NCBI RefSeq assembly: GCF_004912135.1
Contig: NZ_STGU01000014.1
Location: 22,090-86,089 of the forward strand
Direction of reading: 5' to 3'
Source of the DNA: Rhizobium rosettiformans W3
GTDB taxonomy: Bacteria > Pseudomonadota > Alphaproteobacteria > Rhizobiales > Rhizobiaceae
DNA length: 64,000 nucleotides
This document shows positions 8,006 to 17,662 of this stretch, piece by piece (positions within the stretch are counted from its first letter, which is position 1; every line of letters begins with the position of its first letter). The position numbers and the translations under genes were made by a program. The notes beneath the pieces are model-generated. The model saw only the letters and a program-made list of their open reading frames with translations. It was not told the origin of the DNA and searched no databases.

Positions 8006-8914
8006 TCAGGCGGCCGCGCCGGAGACCCTGCCGGCCTTCGGTGACACGCCGAGGCGATCGAGTGTGGCAATCGTCAGCGGCGCACGGTTCATCGTGTAGA
8101 TGTGGAACTCCTGGACGCCACGGCGCGAGAGATCCGCGATCTGTTCGGCGGCGAGGTCGGCAGCGATGGCAGCGCGTGCCTGTGCGTCCCCTTCCGAACC
8201 TTCGAAGCGTGCATCGAGGAACGACGGGATGCTGGCTCCGCACATGGAGGCGAACCGCTTCAGTTGCGTGAGGTTCTGGATTGGCATGATGCCCGGCACG
8301 ATCGGGATATTGATCCCGGCAGCCTGTACACGCTCCATGTAGCGTTCATAGACATCATTATCGAAGAAGAACTGGGTGAGCGCCCGCGTTGCACCCGCGT
8401 CGACCTTCTGCTTCAGCATGTCGAGATCGACGGTATCGTTCTCGCTCTCCGGATGACGCTCCGGGTAAGCCGAGACAGAGATCTCGAAATCGCCCATCGC
8501 CCGCAGGCCCGACACCAGATCGGCGGCGTTGACATAGCCGCCCGGATGCGGCGCATAGCGTGTCCCGACACCCCCTTGCGGATCGCCGCGCAACGCCACG
8601 AAATGGCGCACCCCCGCGGCCTCAAACTCTTCGACAACGGCCCGAACCTCGTCACGCGTCGCACCGACACAGGTTAGATGCGAGGCCGTGGCGAGCGGCG
8701 TGTCGTCGATCAGACGCTTCACGGTCGAAAGCGTCGGTTCGCGGGTGGTGCCACCCGCGCCATAGGTCACGGAGACGAAGTCCGGCTGGTATGGCTGAAG
8801 CGCTTCGACGGTCTGCCAGAGCTGCGCCTCCATATCGGGCGACTTCGGCGGGAAGAACTCGAAGGAAATCTTCAACTCGGAGGTTCTGGTGATCGGGCGT
8901 TCGGTCTTTGTCAT
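8006..8914 (-). CDS. metF: 5,10-methylenetetrahydrofolate reductase MetF
   Basis: A 302-residue FAD enzyme that reduces 5,10-methylene-THF to 5-methyl-THF, the methyl donor for methionine synthase (MetH, encoded 30 kb away in this window). The family signatures are clear: SFEFFPPKS with the catalytic Glu near the start, FVSVTYGAGG, SHLTCVG, FVALRGDP and FFFDNDVYERY. Length is normal for bacterial MetF. Its start codon directly follows the stop of the ArsR-methyltransferase gene (no gap), so the two are co-transcribed and probably translationally coupled, under the palindromic operator at 9941-9962. Confidence 0.95.
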   Translation of the reverse strand: MTKTERPITRTSELKISFEFFPPKSPDMEAQLWQTVEALQPYQPDFVSVTYGAGGTTREPTLSTVKRLIDDTPLATASHLTCVGATRDEVRAVVEEFEAAGVRHFVALRGDPQGGVGTRYAPHPGGYVNAADLVSGLRAMGDFEISVSAYPERHPESENDTVDLDMLKQKVDAGATRALTQFFFDNDVYERYMERVQAAGINIPIVPGIMPIQNLTQLKRFASMCGASIPSFLDARFEGSEGDAQARAAIAADLAAEQIADLSRRGVQEFHIYTMNRAPLTIATLDRLGVSPKAGRVSGAAA

Positions 8915-9922
8915 TTATCTGCTCCCGGTCATGGCAAGAGGTTGGTCCTGGGTGGTTGCCGCGGGAGCAGCTGCCCGCCGCGCCAGCCAGATGGTGACGG
9001 TCAGTCCGCGCCCGGCCGCGCTCTCCGGCGGCAGATCGATCACGTCCTCGACCGAGAGCCCCTGCCGTCCGAGCCATTCGGCCATGGCGCCGTGCGAGAA
9101 ACCGAGGCGGACATGGGCATGCTCGTCCCGCAGATACTCGTGATCATGCGGCGCAAGATCGATGATCGCGAGCCGCCCGCCGGGCTTCAGCATGCGTGCC
9201 GCCTCGGCAAGAGCCAATTCCGGTTCTTCGAGGAAGTGCAGAACCTGGTGAATGGTGACGAGATCGAAGTCGTTCGCGTCGAGGGGAAGGTTCAGGATGT
9301 CGCCATGACGCACGCTGGCCGACAGAATGCCCTCCTTGTCGAGGTTGGATCGGGCGACCGCAAGCATGTCTCGGCTGGCGTCGATTCCGATGGCGCGGCG
9401 ATAGCGCGGCGACAAGAGCTGGAGGATCCGGCCCGTACCCGTACCGAGATCGAGCATCGAATCGACCGCCTCGGTGCCAACGGCACGCAGCAGAGCAGCT
9501 TCGACATCGGCGTCGTTGACATGCAGCCTACGAAGCTCGTCCCATTCCGATGCGTTGCGGCTGAAATAGGCCTGTGCCCGTTCGGCGCGTGCGCGCTTGA
9601 CCGCCGTCAGCCGGTCGCGATCACGCTGCAGGACGGGATCACTCGCCTCGGCAGCATCGAGAAGCAGGCGAACCAGCTCGGCCCCCGCCCCTTCCTGCCT
9701 CAGGCGGAAATAGGCCCAGGCGCCCTCCTGGTAACGACCAATTAGATCCGCCTCTGCGAGCAGCTTCAAGTGGCGCGAGATACGGGGCTGCGACTGGCCG
9801 AGAATTTCGGTAAGATCGGTGACCGTGAGGTCGCCCGACGCCAGAAGTGTAAGCAGACGCAGGCGGGTCGGCTCACCTGCCGCTTTCAGCAATTCCACCA
9901 GAGTATCGACGCCGAGTCTCAT
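8915..9922 (-). CDS. ArsR-family regulator fused to a SAM-dependent methyltransferase domain
   Basis: A 335-residue protein. Residues ~1-90 are an ArsR winged helix (LLKAAGEPTRLRLLTLL, VTDLTEILGQSQPRISRHLKLL). Residues ~135-310 are a class I methyltransferase fold with LDLGTGTGRILQLL as the SAM-binding motif, then IGIDASRDML. It sits directly in front of metF, and a perfect palindrome lies just upstream of its start. SahR-type ArsR proteins are known to sense S-adenosylhomocysteine and control methionine-cycle genes. I infer that the methyltransferase domain here is the SAM/SAH sensor. ATG at 9922 is chosen because it begins the family-typical MRLGVDTLVELL; GTG at 9931 is an alternative. Confidence 0.88.
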   Translation of the reverse strand: MRLGVDTLVELLKAAGEPTRLRLLTLLASGDLTVTDLTEILGQSQPRISRHLKLLAEADLIGRYQEGAWAYFRLRQEGAGAELVRLLLDAAEASDPVLQRDRDRLTAVKRARAERAQAYFSRNASEWDELRRLHVNDADVEAALLRAVGTEAVDSMLDLGTGTGRILQLLSPRYRRAIGIDASRDMLAVARSNLDKEGILSASVRHGDILNLPLDANDFDLVTIHQVLHFLEEPELALAEAARMLKPGGRLAIIDLAPHDHEYLRDEHAHVRLGFSHGAMAEWLGRQGLSVEDVIDLPPESAAGRGLTVTIWLARRAAAPAATTQDQPLAMTGSR

Positions 9923-9940
9923 TCGCACCACCGCAATAAC

Positions 9941-9962
9941 GACATAAAGATATCTTTATGTC
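9941..9962. promoter_or_regulatory. Palindromic operator of the ArsR-methyltransferase/metF unit
   Basis: A perfect 22-bp palindrome whose core is ACATAAAGATATCTTTATGT (9942-9961), ending 19 bases before the ATG of the regulator gene. The same 20-bp core with one base changed lies in front of metH (42965-42984). ArsR proteins bind palindromes of this size as dimers. I infer autoregulation and control of metF and metH by the fusion regulator. Confidence 0.8.
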
Positions 9963-10012
9963 TGATCTTCCGGCGATGCAAGCGAAACTTGCCGCAGAGT
10001 TGTCGAGGTCAG

Positions 10013-10047
10013 CAAAAAGGGCCGGCACCTTGCGGCCCGGCCCTTGA
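10013..10047 (-). terminator. Rho-independent terminator of ettA
   Basis: On the minus strand AAGGGCCGGGCCGCAAGGTGC pairs back through GCCGGCCC and runs into TTTTT. It lies 20 bases after the ettA stop codon and separates ettA from the next minus-strand unit. Confidence 0.8.
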
Positions 10048-10066
10048 TTGTTCGACTGCCGACGGC

Positions 10067-11716
<1,650 letters not shown>

Positions 11717-11964
11717 GGGGTCTTGCTCCGGCGGGAATGGGAATTGGCCCGCTATGTAGGCGAATTGCGCCTGAGGGGCAATGCGGCGCACGAAAAACCA
11801 CCGAGAAATACAGCAGTTCTCCCAAGCGGCGGGGACTTTGTTGGCGACCTTGTCTCGCTTGTCGGCATCGGGCCGCCGAGAAGAGCAAGGATAAGCCCGA
11901 GAGACGCCGCTGGTATTGCGCGCGACCGAGAAATGGCCTCCTATCGTGACATCGGGAGAACCAA

Positions 11965-12891
11965 ATGTTTTCAGATCCAGCTTTTCACGAATCGCCCTCC
12001 GGCGCCCGCCTCGCCTATCACCACCAGCCTTCCGCGAACGGCGCACGCGGTATCGTGCTGATCTGCCACGGACTGGCCGAGCATTCGCGGCGCTACGAGG
12101 CGTTTGCCATCGCTTTGTCTGAGAGGGGCTACCACGTCTATGCCCATGACCACCGCGGCCATGGCGAAACGACGGCACCGGATGCGGCATTCCGCTCGTT
12201 CGCCAGAAAGGACGGCGCCAGCAAGGTCATCGCCGATGTCATGGCCATGCGGGAATTGGCGGTGCAGAGCCATCCCGGCCTCCCCGTGATCCTGTTCGGC
12301 CATTCCATGGGTGGCTTGATCGCGCTGAATGTGGCGACGGAGCATCCGCAGGCGTTCCACGCGCTGTCGATCTGGAATTCCAACTTCAATCCCGGCCTCG
12401 CCGGTCGCTTCGCCCAGGGGGTGCTGTCCCTCGAGCAGATGCTGAAAGGCTCGGACGTCCCCTCGACGATCCTGCCGAAGGCGACCTTTGCGGCCTGGGG
12501 TCGCGCCATCAAGGGACATCGGACCGCCTTTGACTGGCTCTCCCATGACGCCGGGCAAGTCGACGCCTATATCGCCGATCCGCTCTGCGGCTTCGATGCG
12601 AGTGTCTCGATGTGGCGTGACATCTTCCGGCTGACTTTTGCGGGCGCAGACCCCGAGCGGCTGGCGCGCCTGCCGCAGCGGCTCGCGGTCTACCTTGTGG
12701 GCGGCGCGGAAGATCCGGCGACCAACAACGGCCGGGAAATCCGTTGGCTCGGGCAGCGCATGCTCGACATCGGCATGACCGATGTCGAGACGAACGTCTA
12801 TGAAGGGATGCGACACGAGACGCTAAATGAGGTCGGCCGGGAAAAGGCCATCACCGACTTCCTGACCTGGCTCGACAATCTCGGCCCCTAG
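11965..12891 (+). CDS. Alpha/beta hydrolase, monoacylglycerol lipase / lysophospholipase-like
   Basis: A 308-residue serine hydrolase of the Hydrolase_4 (PldB/monoglyceride lipase) family. It has an oxyanion-region CHGLAEHSRRY, the characteristic HDHRGHGE, the nucleophile elbow GHSMGG (about residue 115), an acidic residue in VGGAEDPATN and the catalytic His in GMRHETLNE. No signal peptide is seen, so it should act in the cytoplasm, probably on monoacylglycerols or lysophospholipids. It is transcribed divergently from ettA, with 248 bases between the two starts. Confidence 0.85.
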   Translation: MFSDPAFHESPSGARLAYHHQPSANGARGIVLICHGLAEHSRRYEAFAIALSERGYHVYAHDHRGHGETTAPDAAFRSFARKDGASKVIADVMAMRELAVQSHPGLPVILFGHSMGGLIALNVATEHPQAFHALSIWNSNFNPGLAGRFAQGVLSLEQMLKGSDVPSTILPKATFAAWGRAIKGHRTAFDWLSHDAGQVDAYIADPLCGFDASVSMWRDIFRLTFAGADPERLARLPQRLAVYLVGGAEDPATNNGREIRWLGQRMLDIGMTDVETNVYEGMRHETLNEVGREKAITDFLTWLDNLGP

Positions 12892-13052
12892 CGCCTGCAA
12901 GTTCTTGCCGAAACGGAATGATGCCATGAGAGAATATCAGGTGCGGAGGGCATTGTTGGCCGTTATAGCTCGGTCGACAGCAGTTCTTGTCATGGCAGGC
13001 GGTCTCATCTCGTAAGACTGCCTGCCCCGACGACGCCGCACAGGATCGCGTT

Positions 13053-14252
13053 ATGACGCCCAAGCCTTCAGCCCCTGCCCCACTCGCCGGCATCCGTGTG
13101 ATCGAACTCGCCCGCGTGCTGGCCGGCCCCTGGGCGGGCCAGATGCTGGCCGATCTCGGCGCCGACGTGATCAAAGTGGAAAACCCTGAAGGCGGCGACG
13201 ATACCCGCGCCTGGGGACCGCCCTTCGTCGAGGGCGCCGATGGTGAGAACCTCTCGGCCGCCTATTACCACTCGACCAACCGCAACAAGCGCTCGATCGC
13301 GGTCGATCTGAAGACGCCGGAAGGCCAGGAAACGGTCCGCCGCCTCTGCGCCTCGGCCGATGTCGTCATCGAGAACTTCAAGCGCGGCGGCCTGGAGAGA
13401 TACGGCCTCGACTACGAGAGCCTGAAGGCGATCAACCCCAAGCTCGTCTATTGCTCGATCACCGGCTTTGGTCAGAACGGTCCCTATGCCGATTTCGCCG
13501 GCTACGACTACATCGTCCAGGGGATGTCCGGCTTCATGTCGATCACGGGCGAAAAGGACGGCGAGCCGATGAAGGCGGGCGTAGCCATCGCCGATATCTT
13601 CACCGGCATCTATGCCGTAACCGCAATCCAGGCCGCCCTGATCCACGTCATGAAAACAGGCCAGGGCCAGTTCGTCGACATGGCCCTGCTCGACGTGATG
13701 TCGGCGGTGCTCGCCAACCAGAACATGAACTACCTGATCTCGGGCAAGCCGCCGACCCGCCTCGGCAATGCCCATCCGAACATCAGCCCCTATGAAGTCG
13801 TGCCGACATCAGATGGCCACCTGATCCTTGCGGTCGGCAATGACGGCCAGTTCAAGCGGCTCTGCGCCATCCTCGGCATCCCCTCGGTCGCGGAAGATCT
13901 ACGCTTCGCCACCAACAAGGCCCGCGTCGCCAACAAGGTCGAGGTTCGCGCCATTGTTACCGCTGAAACCGTGAAACGGTCGAAGCGCGACCTGCTCTCC
14001 GCCTGCGAGGCCAATGCCGTGCCGGCGGGACCGATCAACTCGATCGAGGAAATGTTCGCCGACCCGCAGGTCCAGGCACGCGGGTTGAAGATCGAGCTGA
14101 CCGACGACAAGGGCACCGTGATCCCCTCCGTGCGCACGCCGATCGTGCTCTCCGAGACACCCCTGCGCTACGAGCGCCCAAGCCCGCGCATTGGCGAGCA
14201 TGGCAATGAGATTCTGGCCGAACTGGCCGAGCTGGAAAGGAAGACGCAATGA
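13053..14252 (+). CDS. Class III CoA-transferase, CaiB/BaiF family
   Basis: A 399-residue protein. It moves CoA between carboxylic acids through an aspartyl-CoA intermediate. The N-terminal family signature GIRVIELARVLAGPWAGQMLADLGADVIKVE is intact in type, and the likely nucleophilic Asp is residue 181 in ADIFTG. The substrate is not evident. Its stop overlaps the start of a thiamine-diphosphate enzyme gene (ATGA), so the two products are made together. This resembles formyl-CoA transferase plus oxalyl-CoA decarboxylase in layout, but the partner is closer to acetolactate synthase in sequence. Start chosen at the ATG of MTPKPSAPAPLAGIR; the frame opens earlier at a TTG without family similarity. 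Confidence 0.9.
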   Translation: MTPKPSAPAPLAGIRVIELARVLAGPWAGQMLADLGADVIKVENPEGGDDTRAWGPPFVEGADGENLSAAYYHSTNRNKRSIAVDLKTPEGQETVRRLCASADVVIENFKRGGLERYGLDYESLKAINPKLVYCSITGFGQNGPYADFAGYDYIVQGMSGFMSITGEKDGEPMKAGVAIADIFTGIYAVTAIQAALIHVMKTGQGQFVDMALLDVMSAVLANQNMNYLISGKPPTRLGNAHPNISPYEVVPTSDGHLILAVGNDGQFKRLCAILGIPSVAEDLRFATNKARVANKVEVRAIVTAETVKRSKRDLLSACEANAVPAGPINSIEEMFADPQVQARGLKIELTDDKGTVIPSVRTPIVLSETPLRYERPSPRIGEHGNEILAELAELERKTQ

Positions 14253-15901
14253 AGAGAACCGGCGGTGAACTGATCGTCGAGGCGCTGAAGGCCAACGGCG
14301 TCGAGCGCGTGTCCTGCGTTCCCGGCGAAAGCTATCTGGCCGTGCTCGACGCGCTGAAGGACAGCGGCATCGAGACGCTCGTCTGCCGCCAGGAAGGCGG
14401 CGCCGCGATGATGGCCGATGCCTGGGGTCGCCTCACCGGCAAGCCCGGCATCTGCATGGTCACCCGTGGCCCGGGCGCGACGAACGCCTCCGCCGGCCTG
14501 CATGTCGCAAAGCAGGATTCGATCCCGATGATCCTGTTCATCGGCCAGATCGGTCGCGATATGAAGGAGCGCGAAGCCTTCCAGGAGGTCGAGTATCGCC
14601 GCGCCTTCACCGAATTTGCCAAATGGGTCGGCGAGATCGACGACGCCCGCCGCATCCCGGAATTCGTCACCCGCGCCTTTGCCGTCGCCACCTCGGGCCG
14701 CCCCGGCCCGGTCGTGCTGACGCTGCCCGAGGACATGCTGCTCGACGAAGTCGAGGCCCCGGAGGCCAGGCCCTACACGCCCGTCGAGGCCCATCCAGGC
14801 CCAAGTCAGATCGCAGCCCTCGGCGCGATGCTGAAGACCGCCAAACGCCCCATGGTCGTGCTCGGCGGCACGCGCTGGAGCGAGGCTTCGGTTGCCGGCA
14901 TCCAGGCATTCGCGGAAAAGTTCAAGCTGCCGGTCGGCTGCTCCTTCCGCCGTCAGATGCTCTTCGATCACCTGCATCCGTCCTACGCCGGTGATATCGG
15001 CATTGGCATCAATCCGGCACTGGCCAAGGAAGTGAAGGAAGCCGATCTGCTGATCCTGCTCGGCGGCCGTTTCTCCGAAATGCCCTCGTCCTCATATACG
15101 CTGATGGACATCCCCTACCCGGCCCAGACGCTCATCCATGTGCATCCGGACCCGTCAGAACTCGGCCGCGTCTACCGCGCTGATCTCGCCATCTGTGCCG
15201 CCCCTGAGGAATTCGTCGCGGCACTCGCATCGCTCGATGCACCCGCCGCCCCCGCCTGGGCGGAGCGCACCGAGACCATGCATGCCGCCTATCTCGCCTG
15301 GTCGACGCCGCCGAAGGCAAGCCCCGGCTCTGTCCAGATGGGCGAGATCATGCAGTGGATCGAGGCGAACACCGCAAAGGACACGATCTTCACCAATGGC
15401 GCCGGCAACTATGCCACCTGGTTGCATCGCTTCCATCGATTCCAGGCCTTCAACACCCAGGCCGCCCCGACCTCCGGCTCGATGGGTTACGGTCTGCCGG
15501 CAGCCGTCGCTGCAAAGCAGCTGTTCCCGCAACGTGAAGTCATCTGCTTTGCCGGTGACGGCTGCTTCATGATGCATGGACAGGAGTTTGCCACCGCCAT
15601 CCGCTACAACCTGCCGATCATCACGCTCGTCATCAACAATGGCATGTATGGCACGATCCGCATGCATCAGGAGCGCGAATATCCGGGCCGCGTCAGCGCC
15701 ACGGACCTGACCAACCCCGATTTCGCAGCGCTGGCCAAGGCCTATGGCGGCCACGGGGAAACCGTCGAAAAGACCGAAGACTTCGCCCCCGCCTTCCTGC
15801 GTGCCCGCGCATCTGGCAAGCCCGCCATCGTCGAGATCAAGCTGGATCCGGAGGCGATCACGCCCACCCGCACCCTGAGCCAGATCAGGGACAAGAGCTG
15901 A
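14249..15901 (+). CDS. Thiamine-diphosphate-dependent enzyme, acetolactate-synthase-like
   Basis: A 550-residue protein with the three domains of the acetolactate synthase/pyruvate oxidase superfamily. Glu49 in CRQEGG is the residue that activates the thiazolium ring. The ThDP-binding motif starts with GDGCF near residue 436 and ends with INNGMYG about 27 residues later. The preserved Glu argues for a real C-C lyase or ligase rather than a glyoxylate-carboligase-like variant that lacks it. There is no small regulatory subunit nearby, so it is unlikely to be the biosynthetic IlvB. Coupling to the CoA-transferase suggests a 2-oxoacid or acyl-CoA decarboxylation, with an unknown substrate. Confidence 0.88.
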   Translation: MKRTGGELIVEALKANGVERVSCVPGESYLAVLDALKDSGIETLVCRQEGGAAMMADAWGRLTGKPGICMVTRGPGATNASAGLHVAKQDSIPMILFIGQIGRDMKEREAFQEVEYRRAFTEFAKWVGEIDDARRIPEFVTRAFAVATSGRPGPVVLTLPEDMLLDEVEAPEARPYTPVEAHPGPSQIAALGAMLKTAKRPMVVLGGTRWSEASVAGIQAFAEKFKLPVGCSFRRQMLFDHLHPSYAGDIGIGINPALAKEVKEADLLILLGGRFSEMPSSSYTLMDIPYPAQTLIHVHPDPSELGRVYRADLAICAAPEEFVAALASLDAPAAPAWAERTETMHAAYLAWSTPPKASPGSVQMGEIMQWIEANTAKDTIFTNGAGNYATWLHRFHRFQAFNTQAAPTSGSMGYGLPAAVAAKQLFPQREVICFAGDGCFMMHGQEFATAIRYNLPIITLVINNGMYGTIRMHQEREYPGRVSATDLTNPDFAALAKAYGGHGETVEKTEDFAPAFLRARASGKPAIVEIKLDPEAITPTRTLSQIRDKS

Positions 15902-15909
15902 CGCGGACC

Positions 15910-15939
15910 GGCGGTTCCGTCATGGACGACGGAACCGCC
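15910..15939 (+). terminator. Hairpin after the CoA-transferase/ThDP operon
   Basis: A perfect 12-bp stem, GGCGGTTCCGTC / GACGGAACCGCC, with a 6-base loop, 9 bases after the stop codon. No T-run follows, so it may act as a 3'-end stabilizer or a weak terminator. Confidence 0.5.
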
Positions 15940-16141
15940 ACGCGTGGCCAAGTCCCGCGGCGGCATGGCAACTAATTCAAGACGAAATGCGCAGTGAGGA
16001 ATGTCGATCTTTGTCATCGTCATCTTCCGGCTTGCGATGGCTCTCGCCGCCACCTACATTTTCGGCCTCACACCGGGAGAAGCTTAAATCCTGCACCATG
16101 ACGATACGGCTTGGTCCATGCGGCAAGGAGAATGTATCAAC

Positions 16142-16732
16142 ATGGTCACCACGATCGAAACTCCGCGTCTTAACCTCCGACCCTGGCGCGAAGACGACAT
16201 CGAGCAGATTGTGCTCGGCCTGAACGATCTCCAGCTCGCGAAATGGCTGGCTTTCGTTCCGCATCCCTATTCGACGTCGGATGCCGAAAATTGGGTCAGG
16301 CGATGCCAGGCAATCGCAAGCACAGGCGACCGACCAACCGCATACGAATTCGCTATCGAACTCAAAGCCGAGCGGAAAGTCATCGGTGGCGTCAGTCTCA
16401 ACAAGATCGACTGGAGTGCTGGGACTGGCGGCGGAGGCATCTGGATCGCCACCCCCTATCAGGGTCTGGGCTATGGACGCGAAGCCTTTGACGCCAAGAT
16501 CCGCTTCGCTTTTCGCGACCTTGGTCTGACGAAGCTGATCAATGGCTACTTCGACGGCAACGAAAACTCCTGGGCGATGCAGCGCAAACTGGGATATCGC
16601 CGGGTCACCGAGGCTCCGAGCCGCTGCATGGCTGACGGTCGGCAGACGATCGAACATGTCACAATGTTGCTGCGCAGTGACTGGCAAGATCGCGAGGACC
16701 AGACTTCCGACCGGGTACGATCGGAAGCATGA
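16142..16732 (+). CDS. GNAT-family N-acetyltransferase, RimJ/RimL type
   Basis: A 196-residue protein of the Acetyltransf_3 type. It opens with TIETPRLNLRPWREDD, the usual first strand, and has GGGIWIATPYQGLGYGREAF as the acetyl-CoA pyrophosphate-binding loop and NENSWAMQRKLGYRRV, typical of RimJ/RimL enzymes that acetylate N-terminal amino groups. The substrate is unknown. ATG at 16142 is preferred because AAGGAGA precedes it; the frame opens slightly earlier. It is convergent with the RidA gene and both share the terminator at 16764-16796. Confidence 0.85.
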   Translation: MVTTIETPRLNLRPWREDDIEQIVLGLNDLQLAKWLAFVPHPYSTSDAENWVRRCQAIASTGDRPTAYEFAIELKAERKVIGGVSLNKIDWSAGTGGGGIWIATPYQGLGYGREAFDAKIRFAFRDLGLTKLINGYFDGNENSWAMQRKLGYRRVTEAPSRCMADGRQTIEHVTMLLRSDWQDREDQTSDRVRSEA

Positions 16733-16763
16733 CCGAACGTGGCCCCAAGCGACCTACCAATAA

Positions 16764-16796
16764 AAAAGCCGGCAATGGAAACTGCCGGCTTTTCCA
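16764..16796. terminator. Bidirectional rho-independent terminator between GNAT and RidA genes
   Basis: AAAAAAGCCGGCA, a short loop and TGCCGGCTTTT: an 8-bp GC stem flanked by A-run and T-run, so it works for both converging transcripts. Confidence 0.88.
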
Positions 16797-16814
16797 TGTT
16801 GGTCAAGACGGCGC

Positions 16815-17156
16815 TTAGATGGCGGCCGTGACGATGAACTCGACCTTGTAGTCCGGCGTCGCGAGCGGCGCGCCGCTCGTGGCGCGAGCCGGCGGGTTTG
16901 CCGGGTCGATCCAGGCTTCCCAGACGGCGTTCATTTCAGCAAAGGTCGACATGTCGGAGAGGTAGATGATCGTCTGCAGGATCTTCGACTTGTCCGAACC
17001 GGCAGCGGCCAGCAGACGGTCGACTTCGGCGAGCGCCGACTTCGACTGCTCGGTCACGGTCGAGCCTTCGCCGACCTGGCCGGCCAGGTAAACAGTATTG
17101 CCGTGAACGACGGCGCCGCTCATGCGCTTGCCGGGCTCGATACGCTTGATGCTCAT
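16815..17156 (-). CDS. RidA/YjgF/Rid family protein
   Basis: A 113-residue protein of the Rid superfamily, whose RidA members hydrolyse reactive enamine/imine intermediates released by PLP enzymes. The features are GNTVYLAGQVGEG near residue 18, ALAEVDRLLAAAGSDKSKILQTIIYLSDM and the C-terminal PPARATSGA...YKVEFIVTAAI with the Arg and Glu expected in the active cleft. The exact Rid subclass cannot be set. The start is the ATG of MSIKRIEPG (AGGAG upstream); the longer in-frame opening overlaps the next gene and is rejected. Confidence 0.88.
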   Translation of the reverse strand: MSIKRIEPGKRMSGAVVHGNTVYLAGQVGEGSTVTEQSKSALAEVDRLLAAAGSDKSKILQTIIYLSDMSTFAEMNAVWEAWIDPANPPARATSGAPLATPDYKVEFIVTAAI

Positions 17157-17238
17157 GGGAAAACTCCTGCTTGAGGCTTGGGTAAAACACGCAGAAGCCG
17201 GACGCGAAGGCCCGGCCAGCGATGGTGACGAAATGGGA

Positions 17239-17577
17239 TCAGCCGCGCTGGCGAAGCGCGTGCTCGTAGGTGGCAGTCGAGCGTGCGCCCGAGCGGCAAT
17301 AGCCGAGCATGGGGCGCTCGAACTCTTCCAGCGCATCCACCATGTCTGCGACGGCATCCGGTGTGACACCCATCGGGCCAACCGGAACATGCTTGATCTT
17401 GAGGCCCAGTTCTTCGGCGCGTTTGGCGATGACGGCAAAATCGGGCTGGCCGAAGTCTTCGCCATCGGGGCGGTGGCAGACGATCGACTTGAAGCCGAGC
17501 GCCTTGATCTCGTCGAGCTCCTCGACCGTGATCTGGCCGCTGACCGAATATTCCTCGTTGATCTGCCGGATGTTCAT
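17239..17577 (-). CDS. DUF442 / TIGR01244 phosphatase-like protein (Blh-type domain)
   Basis: A 112-residue protein that matches the beta-lactamase-hydrolase-like phosphatase domain: MNIRQINEEYSVSGQITVEEL at the start and a CRSGARS loop (C-x5-R, the protein tyrosine phosphatase P-loop) near residue 94. In sulfide-oxidizing operons a related domain is fused to a persulfide dioxygenase, so a role with sulfur species or as a small phosphatase is possible; neither is shown here. It stands 80 bases upstream of the RidA gene on the same strand. Confidence 0.8.
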   Translation of the reverse strand: MNIRQINEEYSVSGQITVEELDEIKALGFKSIVCHRPDGEDFGQPDFAVIAKRAEELGLKIKHVPVGPMGVTPDAVADMVDALEEFERPMLGYCRSGARSTATYEHALRQRG

Positions 17578-17662
17578 CAGGGCACCTCGTCAATTTCCTA
17601 GGGCCAAACATCTACGACGGGCATCCCTGAGCGTCAATCGCAAGCAACCTGCCCTTGCCCGC

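Noticed and set aside
11717..12190. N-terminal extension of EttA by 158 codons
   Set aside because: EttA homologues start at MARQFIYHMSGLSKSYG; the extension is low-complexity and overlaps the divergent hydrolase gene.
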